From: Bacteroidaceae bacterium
GTDB taxonomy: Bacteria > Bacteroidota > Bacteroidia > Bacteroidales > Bacteroidaceae
DNA length: 54,788 nt
Direction of reading: 5' to 3'
Assembly: GCA_017936265.1 (NCBI GenBank)
Contig: JAGBFX010000023.1
Coordinates: forward strand, 1-54,788
A program made the translations under genes and the position numbers. Below, piece by piece: positions 17,227-24,597 of this stretch. The notes under the pieces were generated by a model. The model did no database searches. It worked only from the letters and a program-made list of their open reading frames with translations, and had not been told where the DNA came from. Numbering within the stretch: position 1 is the stretch's first letter; the number at the start of each line of letters is the position of its first letter.

Positions 17227-18074
17227 TTCTCTCTGTCTATGCTCTTCTCTAACTGTTCCTGTTCCTCCTTTGTGCTGCTGCCGATGACCGTCACGTTGTC
17301 GACACTTGCAAAATCGACAAATAGTTTCACTTTCGCACGGTAGAACATGCCGTCATCAGAGTCCTCAAGGTTTTGTATCTCTCCAATGGGTAATCCTGCG
17401 GGGAATATTGATGAGAACCCGCTTGTTATTACGGTGTCTCCCGGCTCGAACAGTGCATAGCGTGGCAGGTCGATGAGGTATGAGTATTGCAGCTCTCCGC
17501 CGTCCCATTTGAGTGTACAGAAACTGTTGCTGCCCTCTACGCGACAGCTTATCATGCTCTTGCTGTTGAGCAACGGCATTACAATGGAGAAGTTGTCCGA
17601 TGTCTGGTATATGATGCCCACGACGCCCTGCTCGTTGAATACGCCCATCTCGGATGTGATGCCGTCGGCGCTGCCTTTGTCGATGGTAATGTAGTTGTTG
17701 ACCCTGTTAAGGGAGTTGTTCACGACCTTTGCCGTTGCAAAGCTGAACACCTCCTTGTTCCTTTGGACAAAGGCGTTCCCGGCTATTGCCGTGCTGTCCT
17801 TAATGGCGGATATCTCATCCTTCAGCGCCAGCAGTTCCCCTGTCAGTCGGCGGTTGTATTCTACAAGCGCTTCATTCTCATCCTTAAGGCCGAAATATCC
17901 GTCTACATCAGCCATGAACGAGTATATGTTGCCTGCGATACCGTTTGCCGAGGTAAAGAACGCTGCGCCCTGGTAGCTGTTGAAACTGAACATAAGTACA
18001 ATACTGATTCCTTCCAGTAGAACGAAAAGGAACCAGTGATTGTACTTGACCAGTAGACTCAGTATAGACTGCAC
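17223..18074 (-). CDS. mreC: Rod shape-determining protein MreC
   Basis: A 283-residue bitopic protein. The N-terminal TM is at about 13-30, and a periplasmic coiled coil follows at about 60-90 (ENEALVEYNRRLTGELLALKDEI split over that range). Two beta-barrel domains come next, with DKGSADGITSEMGV and GDTVITSGFSSIFPAGLPIG. It links MreB and PBP2 across the inner membrane. The gene starts 34 bp after mreB and overlaps mreD. Confidence 0.95.
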   Translation of the reverse strand: MQSILSLLVKYNHWFLFVLLEGISIVLMFSFNSYQGAAFFTSANGIAGNIYSFMADVDGYFGLKDENEALVEYNRRLTGELLALKDEISAIKDSTAIAGNAFVQRNKEVFSFATAKVVNNSLNRVNNYITIDKGSADGITSEMGVFNEQGVVGIIYQTSDNFSIVMPLLNSKSMISCRVEGSNSFCTLKWDGGELQYSYLIDLPRYALFEPGDTVITSGFSSIFPAGLPIGEIQNLEDSDDGMFYRAKVKLFVDFASVDNVTVIGSSTKEEQEQLEKSIDREK

Positions 18075-18108
18075 TTCTGTCGTTTTTATTCAGTTTGCAC
18101 TACCTTGA

Positions 18109-19125
18109 TTATCTCATCAGGAACGGATAGGTAAGGTCGTTGAGGGCAAGCGCTGTACCCTTGGCCACACAGTAGAGCGGGTTCTCGGCAATGTGGAATG
18201 GGATGTTTATCTTGTTTGACAGGCGCTTGTCAAGACCTCTGAGGAGTGCACCGCCGCCGGCAAGGTAGATACCGTTGTGCACGATGTCGGCGTAGAGTTC
18301 GGGTGGTGTGTGCTCCAGTGCGCTGATGATGGCATTCTCAATCTTGATGATTGATTTGTCGATGCAGTGCGCAATCTCCTGATAGCATACGGGAACCTCA
18401 ATAGGCATGGCTGTGATACGGTTAGGGCCATGGACAATGTAGTCCTGTGGAGCCTCATCGCCTAGGTCGGTAAGTGCCGAACCGACGTGAATCTTGATAC
18501 GCTCGGCCATACGTTCACTGACACGTACGTTGTGCTGGCGGCTCATGTAGTCCTGGATGTCGGCTGTGAAGTCATCGCCCGCTGTGCGCAGTGAACCGTT
18601 GGATACGATACCGCCCAATGAGATGACGGCAATCTCTGTGGAACCGCCACCTATGTCGACAACCATGTTGCCCTCGGGTGCTGTAACGTCAAGACCGATA
18701 CCGAGAGCCGATGCCATTGGCTCATAAATAAGATACACGTCGCGGCCGCCTGCATGCTCGGCAGAGTCGCGTACGGCACGCAGCTCAACCTCGGTAGAGC
18801 CGTAGGGCACGCCAATTACCATGCGCAGTGAAGGTGTGAAGAGCTTGCTGCCCATGTTCACCTTGTCGATGAAACCGCGCATCATCATCTCGCAGGCGTA
18901 GAAGTCTGCGATGACACCGTCCCTCAAAGGACGGATTGTCTGTATGTTGGGGTTGGTCTTCTCGTGCATCTGCTTTGCCTTCTCGCCAACCGCAATCATC
19001 TTCTTCTGTCCGTCGATGGCAACTACCGAAGGCTCATCGACCACAATCTTGCCATTGTACGACACAATGGTGTTTGCGGTTCCGAGGTCGATAGCGACAT
19101 CTCTTGTGAATGAAAATAGACCCAT
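18109..19125 (-). CDS. mreB: Cell-shape actin MreB
   Basis: A 338-residue actin-like ATPase that forms membrane-bound filaments directing lateral wall synthesis. The phosphate-1 motif IDLGTANT lies near residue 12. The phosphate-2 region MVVDIGGGSTEIAVISLGG and the adenosine motif GIYLAGGGALLRGLD are both present. The N-terminal MGLFSFTRDVAIDLG provides a hydrophobic membrane-contact segment. It is the first cell-shape gene, 29 bp downstream of purH on the same strand, so purine synthesis and the elongasome are probably co-transcribed. Confidence 0.97.
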   Translation of the reverse strand: MGLFSFTRDVAIDLGTANTIVSYNGKIVVDEPSVVAIDGQKKMIAVGEKAKQMHEKTNPNIQTIRPLRDGVIADFYACEMMMRGFIDKVNMGSKLFTPSLRMVIGVPYGSTEVELRAVRDSAEHAGGRDVYLIYEPMASALGIGLDVTAPEGNMVVDIGGGSTEIAVISLGGIVSNGSLRTAGDDFTADIQDYMSRQHNVRVSERMAERIKIHVGSALTDLGDEAPQDYIVHGPNRITAMPIEVPVCYQEIAHCIDKSIIKIENAIISALEHTPPELYADIVHNGIYLAGGGALLRGLDKRLSNKINIPFHIAENPLYCVAKGTALALNDLTYPFLMR

Positions 19126-19154
19126 TCTGTTTGCTGTTTTTTAAAAGTCCTTAA

Positions 19155-20678
19155 TTAGTGTTTGAAGTGACGGAATCCTGTTATTACCATAGCAACGCCG
19201 TTAGCATCGCAGTAGTCGACAGACTCCTTGTCTCTGATTGAACCGCCCGGGTGTACCACAGCGGTAACTCCAGCCTTGTGTGCAATCTCCACACAGTCGG
19301 GGAAGGGGAAGAATGCGTCGCTTGCCATTACGCTGCCCTCGAGAGAGAAACCGAAGTTGCCCGCTTTCTCAATGGCATGTCTCAGCGAGTCGACACGTGA
19401 TGTCTGGCCTACACCGCTTGCGATGAGCTGCTTGCCCTTCGCGAGCACGATTGCGTTGCTCTTGCTGTGCTTTACAATCTTGTTGGCAAAGAGCATATCC
19501 TCAATCTCGCTCTCCTTTGGTGCGACTTTTGACACTACCTGAAGGTCTGCAGCAACCTCGACCTTGCTGTCACGGTCCTGTACAAGCACTCCGTTCAGCA
19601 CGCTGCGGAATGTCTTCTCGGGCATGGCTGTCTGTTTCTGGATGAGGATGATGCGGTTCTTCTTCTGCTTGAGTACCTCAAGGGCGTCGGCGTCATAGCT
19701 TGGAGCGATGATTACCTCGAAGAAAATCTCGTTGACCTTCTCGGCTGTAGCCTTGTCTACATTGGCATTGGCAATGAGCACTCCGCCGAAGGCCGATACA
19801 GGGTCGCCTGCGAGGGCTGCATCCCAAGCCTCGGCAAGTGTAGGACGTGACGCCAGACCGCAAGCGTTGTTGTGCTTGAGGATAGCGAATGTGGTCTCGC
19901 CGGCGAAGTCATTGATGAGCTCAACGGCAGCGTTTATGTCAAGCAGGTTGTTGTACGAAATCTCCTTGCCATGAATCTGCTCGAGCATATCGTTGAAGTT
20001 GCCGTAGAAAGCGCCCTTCTGGTGTGGGTTCTCGCCGTAACGCAGTGACATCGGGGTGTCGTTTGTCTGGCGGAACGCGCTCTTGTCATCCTTGTCGAAC
20101 CAGTTGAAGATTGCCGAGTCGTAAGCCGAAGAGACAGCGAATGCCTCACGTGCGAAGAAACGGCGCTCCTCAAGTGTTGTCTCGGCGCCTTTGCTCTTGA
20201 GAATCTCGTGGAGCGGAGCATACTGTGCCTTGCTTGCAACAATGACAACATCGTTGAAGTTCTTTGCAGCACCGCGGATGAGCGAGATGCCGCCTATGTC
20301 AATTTTCTCGATGATGTCGGCATCGCATGCACCCGAAGCTACAGTCTGCTCGAATGGGTAGAGGTCGACAATCACGAGGTCAATCTCGGGAATCTCATAC
20401 TCTGCCATCTGCTGCTGGTCCTTCTCAAGCTCTCTGCGTCCGAGGATACCGCCGAAAATCTTGGGGTGCAGAGTCTTCACGCGGCCGCCCAGAATTGATG
20501 GGTAACCTGTGAGGCTCTCCACTGCAGTGCAGGGAATGCCAAGTGATTCTATGAACTGTTGTGTACCGCCGGTAGAAATGAGCTGAACGCCTTCTGCATG
20601 CAGAAGCTTGATTATCTCATCAAGGCCGTCTTTGTGGAAAACGGAAACCAATGCCGATTTAATTCTTTTTGTAGACAT
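19155..20678 (-). CDS. purH: Bifunctional AICAR transformylase/IMP cyclohydrolase
   Basis: A 507-residue enzyme for the last two steps of purine synthesis. The N-terminal IMP cyclohydrolase (MGS-like) domain contains ALVSVFHKDGLDEI and STGGTQQFIESLG. The C-terminal AICAR formyltransferase domain carries the catalytic Lys-His in FAILKHNNACG and the motif SDAFFPFPDCVE. It heads the operon that continues into mreB. The leader of more than 100 bp contains dispersed repeat sequence, and no purine riboswitch could be recognised. Confidence 0.97.
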   Translation of the reverse strand: MSTKRIKSALVSVFHKDGLDEIIKLLHAEGVQLISTGGTQQFIESLGIPCTAVESLTGYPSILGGRVKTLHPKIFGGILGRRELEKDQQQMAEYEIPEIDLVIVDLYPFEQTVASGACDADIIEKIDIGGISLIRGAAKNFNDVVIVASKAQYAPLHEILKSKGAETTLEERRFFAREAFAVSSAYDSAIFNWFDKDDKSAFRQTNDTPMSLRYGENPHQKGAFYGNFNDMLEQIHGKEISYNNLLDINAAVELINDFAGETTFAILKHNNACGLASRPTLAEAWDAALAGDPVSAFGGVLIANANVDKATAEKVNEIFFEVIIAPSYDADALEVLKQKKNRIILIQKQTAMPEKTFRSVLNGVLVQDRDSKVEVAADLQVVSKVAPKESEIEDMLFANKIVKHSKSNAIVLAKGKQLIASGVGQTSRVDSLRHAIEKAGNFGFSLEGSVMASDAFFPFPDCVEIAHKAGVTAVVHPGGSIRDKESVDYCDANGVAMVITGFRHFKH

Positions 20679-20852
20679 GATTATTTTGTATTTTGTTGTT
20701 TATTTTCTGAATTAATCCCGATGTCATTCTGAACGTAGTGAAGAATCTTAAAGAATCAAAATTCCAACCCACTTCTTTTAATGATTTCCGGAGTATAATG
20801 TTTGTTATCAATCAATTAAATATAAAGAAGGAGTATGCTCCCCAATTTTTAC

Positions 20853-20861
20853 GCGAAGTTA
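20853..20861 (-). promoter_or_regulatory. Possible -7 element for the purH-mre operon
   Basis: The minus strand reads TAACTTCGC, a common variant of TAnnTTTGC, 175 bp before the purH ATG. It is the only candidate I see in the leader, but the -33 side is unconvincing. A short 83-codon frame on the plus strand across this site is not considered a gene. Confidence 0.3.
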
Positions 20862-20962
20862 ACTTTTTTTGCTCGATTTTGCACTACAAAAAGGGTGTTA
20901 TTTATCAACAGTTAAATATAAAATATTTAAAAAAACAGCAGTTTGTTGCAGCTTGGTTCTGT

Positions 20963-21300
20963 GTCATTCAATATTTGCAACGTCATTGACTCGTTTTGCT
21001 TTTCGCAACCCAAACGACAAAAGTTAAATTCCTCCTCTGCCTGAGGGGAGGTGCCAGTTTACTGGCGGAGGGGTGGGAGTGCTACGTTTGACCTGTTGCT
21101 GCAAAACTCGCCGATAACAAAAAAAGGTCATTGACTCGTTTTGCTTTTCGCAACCCAAACGTCATAACCTACGGCTATGCTACGTTTGACCTATTGCTGC
21201 AAAACTCGCCGATAACAAAACAAAAGAGCATTGGTTCGTTCATTGTTACACTAATGAACTCACCGATAACAAAACGTTGTTTTGTCATTTTGAGCGTAGC
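20963..21300. repeat. Long dispersed intergenic repeat, copy 1 (with internal duplication)
   Basis: It contains GTCATTGACTCGTTTTGC twice (20982 and 21127) and GCCGATAACAAAA-type ends several times. A GC-rich segment at 21031-21080 (CCTCCTCTGCCTGAGGGGAG, then CCAGTTTACTGG) looks like stacked hairpins. The same series, with only one of the two internal units, recurs at 53703-53930 in the same orientation. A TGTCATTCTGAACGTAGTGA-type repeat sits at 20723 and a relative (TGTCATTTTGAGCGTAGCGA) at 21282. The whole interval 20679-21429 holds only these repeats and promoter sequence. Confidence 0.85.
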
Positions 21301-21429
21301 GAAAAATCTCAAAAACAGTCTATGAAGTCATTGATTTTGTCGTTGCTTGCCCTTTAACACTACATGCTTGTTGTTCATCAAATACATAGAATAAAATGCC
21401 CGATATTTTCTATCTTCGTTAAAATAATT

Positions 21430-21438
21430 TAACTTTGC
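21430..21438 (+). promoter_or_regulatory. -7 promoter element for the TIR gene pair
   Basis: TAACTTTGC matches TAnnTTTGC exactly, 20 bp before the ATG at 21459. Transcription would start near 21445, so an in-frame TTG at 21435 cannot be the start codon. The -33 side holds only TTTC-like runs. Confidence 0.6.
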
Positions 21439-21458
21439 GTCATAAGGATAAATTTGCT

Positions 21459-22868
21459 ATGAAATACGATGTATTTATAAGCTATAGTCGCAAGGATTCC
21501 GAAATAGTCAAGCGGTTTGCCGATGAGCTGCATAAGGCGGGATATAGATGTTGGTTGGATGTTGATGGTGTGGAGACAGGTGATGAATTCAAAAGCAAGA
21601 TCGTTACTGCTATAAAAGAATCGGAACTGTTCCTCTTTTTCTCTTCACAGGCATCCAATAGGTCACCTTGGACAGTGAAGGAGGTAAATGTTGCTGTCAG
21701 CCTTAAAAAAACGATTATTCCGATAAAACTTGATGCGACTGTGTACAATGATTCCCTGTTGTTCGACCTTGCAGGGCTTGATTTTATACGTTGCGAAGGT
21801 AGCAATGATATGGATGAAGCGATTGCTAAACTGATACGTTCATTGGGTAAAAAAATAGTAGCGGATAAAAAAGAAGAGAACGATATATATAAAAAAGAGG
21901 AAGGCGCTGCTAAACCGTCAAATAATTTTTGGAATTACTTTGCAAGTTCGACATTCAAAGTAAGTTTCAGGTATTTTGTAGTATTGTTGATTGTTGTATC
22001 TGTTGGAGTTGGTGCTTGGTCAAGTTTTATGGTTGAGAGTGCACCTTCTTACAGTATTAAGAGCAGTGAACAGATTGATGAGGTATATACTAATTCCAAC
22101 AAGCCTGCTCCAGATGCAATTCGTGGGCATCATCCCTCAAGGTTTACCAAGGAGCGAGATTTTGATAGTGAGGTTTCTAAAGCTCCTAAAGCGGAGACTG
22201 ATTATATTGAGAAGATTGTTGCAACGCCTCGCAGTTCAAAAGGTTTGCTCTGCGTTGCTGCTGTAAATAAAAACAGTCGCGAGATAGCATATTTTACTGC
22301 CGATGAGTGGGAAAGTCTCCCGCAGGATATAAAAGCAGATTATGCACAGCTCGGTGTCTCAATAAGCGAGGATGGTCATGAATTTATTATTGCACCAACG
22401 GATTGTAAAGACCCTGACGATGGCGATTATATATTGCCTTTTGGAGGTTGCGAAGTGAATTTTGAGGGTGTTGAAAACTATTCTCCAGGAGCGGGTCTTT
22501 GGGTAACCGGTAAGAACGATACAAAGGCGATAATAGAGCAAACGAGTGGTAAGACTTATTCGTATCAAATTGTAGGGGCTCCTGCGCCTGAGGCTGCTTG
22601 GAGGTATAAAGCTAACGTCTATGACCCTCTTCAATGGTATCTACCTAGTTATATGGAACTGGGCATGATATATGAAAACCAGGATGCCATAAATGATTTT
22701 ATATTCAAATATATTGCGGGTGGCACAACAATAAATGGCGATGCGTATTGGAGCAGTACTGAGTGTGATGGCGGTCGTTCTCTTGATATTGTCATGCTTA
22801 ATGGCAGTTCTTTTGCAGAACATCGTGCTGCGTTTAAGTATGTTCGGGCAGTAGCTGTTGTGGAATGA
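21459..22868 (+). CDS. Membrane-anchored TIR protein with DUF1566 ectodomain (first of pair)
   Basis: A 469-residue protein with three parts. Residues 1-125 form a TIR domain: box 1 KYDVFISYSRKD, CWLDVDGVETGDEF, then SSQASNRSPWTVKEV with Glu75 at the position of the TIR NADase catalytic Glu. A single TM lies at about 168-190 (FVVLLIVVSVGVGAWSSF). The C-terminal half is a DUF1566-type, lectin-fold domain with GKNDTKAIIEQ, WYLPSYMELGMIY, AYWSSTE and a closing VRAVAV. With no signal peptide, TIR should be cytoplasmic and DUF1566 periplasmic or surface-facing. The ATG at 21459 gives the same opening as the next gene. Sequence is AT-rich compared with neighbours. Ligand and output are unknown; NAD+ cleavage is inferred. 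Confidence 0.85.
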   Translation: MKYDVFISYSRKDSEIVKRFADELHKAGYRCWLDVDGVETGDEFKSKIVTAIKESELFLFFSSQASNRSPWTVKEVNVAVSLKKTIIPIKLDATVYNDSLLFDLAGLDFIRCEGSNDMDEAIAKLIRSLGKKIVADKKEENDIYKKEEGAAKPSNNFWNYFASSTFKVSFRYFVVLLIVVSVGVGAWSSFMVESAPSYSIKSSEQIDEVYTNSNKPAPDAIRGHHPSRFTKERDFDSEVSKAPKAETDYIEKIVATPRSSKGLLCVAAVNKNSREIAYFTADEWESLPQDIKADYAQLGVSISEDGHEFIIAPTDCKDPDDGDYILPFGGCEVNFEGVENYSPGAGLWVTGKNDTKAIIEQTSGKTYSYQIVGAPAPEAAWRYKANVYDPLQWYLPSYMELGMIYENQDAINDFIFKYIAGGTTINGDAYWSSTECDGGRSLDIVMLNGSSFAEHRAAFKYVRAVAVVE

Positions 22869-22901
22869 CCGTTTGAATGATATAAATTTTAAGGCGATAC
22901 G

Positions 22902-24278
22902 ATGAAATACGATGTATTTATAAGCTACTCTACATTTGATGAGGCAATTGCCCGCGATGTGTGCCGTGTACTGGAGGAGAACGGAATCTGTTGTTGGATT
23001 GCTTTGCGAGATGCCAAACCAGGCAATCCATATGCTTGTGAGATAATGAGTGGTATCGAGGAATCAAAGATGCTTCTTCTTATTTTTTCTTCAAATTCCA
23101 ATGTCTCAGAGCCTGTTGCAAGTGAAATTGAAGAAGCTTTCAACAAGAAAAAACCAATAATTGTATTTCTCATAGAAAATAAGCCGATGGCTCCGGAACT
23201 GAAGTTCTTTCTTAAACGTAAGCATTGGCTTGTGGCTTATCCTGATTATAAACAGAAACTTGGGAATCTTGTACATGCAACTCATGATGTCTTGGGTATA
23301 TCTAAACCTAAAGTAGTTGTCGAAAGCGATGAGCATCTCTTGGAAGAGCAGGGGAGTGATAATGTTGATATTAAAAGGGATGATATCGGTAAATCTTTAT
23401 TGAATCTTTTGAAAAATCTTGTAGCCAAAAGTTCATCAATATTGTCAAAGTTAGGTTGCGTTGTTTCATTGTTATTTTTTATACTTCTTACAATTCGTTT
23501 TTGTAGTGATGGTAAGGAGGACGCTGAGTCGGTGCAAACTGCTGAGCCTTGGGAGATGTCAATAGAGCAGAAAGGGGAAGGAAATATGTCTCAAGAGGAA
23601 ATTGATGAGGTTTTGAATCTTCAGAGAATCCTCTCAACGCCTCGCAGTTCAAAAGGTTTGCTCTGCGTTGCTGCTGTAAATAAAAATAGTCATGAAATAG
23701 CATATTTCACAGCAGATGAGTGGGATCGTTTGTATATGAAGTCAGAATATGCAAAGGTCGGTGTCTCAATAAGCGAGGACGGTCATGAATTTATTATTGC
23801 ACCCACGGATTGCAAAGACCCTGAAGATGGCGATTATAAACTGCAGTTCGGGTGCGTTCGTATGGAGTTTGACAGAGTAATACAATATAAAGAAATATCA
23901 GAGTTTATTACAACCGGATATAATGACACCAAGAATATAGTTGAACAGGCCAAGGGTAAGATAGATTCAAAGGGAATCAGGGGCGCACCAGCTGCTGAGG
24001 CTGCGTGGAATTATAAAGCAAATGAGTATGACAACCTGCAATGGTATCTGCCTTCTGTTTCGGAATTGAAGATGATTTATAGAAACAAGGATGCGATAAA
24101 TGAATTTATATTCAGGTACATTTCACAAGGAGAGGGGGTACTGGATAAACTTTATTGGAGTAGTACTGTGTATGATTACGATTCCTCTTGGTTCGTGCTT
24201 ATGCACAATGGTTTTAGCAAGTACGGCCGCATTCGTAATGATAGTAATAGCGTGCGTGCTGTTGCTATCGCAAAATAA
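22902..24278 (+). CDS. Membrane-anchored TIR protein with DUF1566 ectodomain (second of pair)
   Basis: A 458-residue paralogue 33 bp downstream of the first. The TIR domain is a different subtype: KYDVFISYSTFDE, CCWIALRDAKPGNPY, then SNSNVSEPVASEIEEAF, again with Glu75 aligned to the catalytic position. The TM is at about 183-202 (CVVSLLFFILLTIRF). The ectodomain matches the partner strongly: RSSKGLLCVAAVNKNS, SISEDGHEFIIAPTDC, GYNDTKNIVEQ, WYLPSVSELKMIY, LYWSSTVYD and VRAVAI. The TIR halves look only distantly similar while two ectodomain segments are near-identical in DNA. A hairpin closes the unit at 24312. It is probably co-expressed with the first gene and may heteromerise with it (inference). 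Confidence 0.85.
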   Translation: MKYDVFISYSTFDEAIARDVCRVLEENGICCWIALRDAKPGNPYACEIMSGIEESKMLLLIFSSNSNVSEPVASEIEEAFNKKKPIIVFLIENKPMAPELKFFLKRKHWLVAYPDYKQKLGNLVHATHDVLGISKPKVVVESDEHLLEEQGSDNVDIKRDDIGKSLLNLLKNLVAKSSSILSKLGCVVSLLFFILLTIRFCSDGKEDAESVQTAEPWEMSIEQKGEGNMSQEEIDEVLNLQRILSTPRSSKGLLCVAAVNKNSHEIAYFTADEWDRLYMKSEYAKVGVSISEDGHEFIIAPTDCKDPEDGDYKLQFGCVRMEFDRVIQYKEISEFITTGYNDTKNIVEQAKGKIDSKGIRGAPAAEAAWNYKANEYDNLQWYLPSVSELKMIYRNKDAINEFIFRYISQGEGVLDKLYWSSTVYDYDSSWFVLMHNGFSKYGRIRNDSNSVRAVAIAK

Positions 24279-24311
24279 TCTTTTCAACAATTTATCGATT
24301 TATCTATTGAT

Positions 24312-24343
24312 ACAAGAGGATGACTCAAAAGTCATCCTCTTGT
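24312..24343. terminator. Terminator-like hairpin after the TIR pair
   Basis: A perfect 14-bp stem (ACAAGAGGATGACT and its complement) encloses the loop CAAA, 33 bp after the second TIR stop. No T-run follows, so it may work as an RNA 3' end or as a weak bidirectional terminator. Confidence 0.6.
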
Positions 24344-24499
24344 TAAACTGAGGTTCGATATAATAATTTATACTTATTTTAGTGTATTTGTTATCTCAAA
24401 CGAATGTGGATTATTGTATCAAGGAGTGTAACAAGAATTCATTTTATGTTACTCTATAAGCGTTAAAATAATCGTCGAAGGTAAAAATCCCTTATTTTG

Positions 24500-24592
24500 G
24501 ACATTCTTGAGATCCCTCGTCGCTATGCTCTGTCGGGATGACAAATCTACGATTTGGTTGAGTTTATATCGGATTCACATTAAATAGCTTCC
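24500..24592. repeat. Dispersed repeat between the TIR pair and nadB
   Basis: The units TTGAGATCCCTCGTCGC, TCGGGATGACAAAT and TATATCGGATTCACATTAA follow one another, echoing the arrangement at about 79-142 of the window. The stretch from 24344 to 24597 otherwise has no gene, and no promoter is apparent. Confidence 0.5.
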
Positions 24593-24597
24593 CGTTT

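Noticed and set aside
20738-20989. 83-codon frame with a plausible start downstream of purH's leader
   Set aside because: It overlaps dispersed repeats and the likely purH promoter region, has Lys/Phe-rich low-complexity content and no ribosome-binding site.
20963-21300. CRISPR-like array in the repeated intergenic segment
   Set aside because: Units differ in length, occur only twice, and there are no regular spacers or cas genes.
21459-24278. Diversity-generating retroelement target genes
   Set aside because: The ectodomain fold fits, but there is no reverse transcriptase, accessory protein or template repeat in the window; kept only as a fold comparison.
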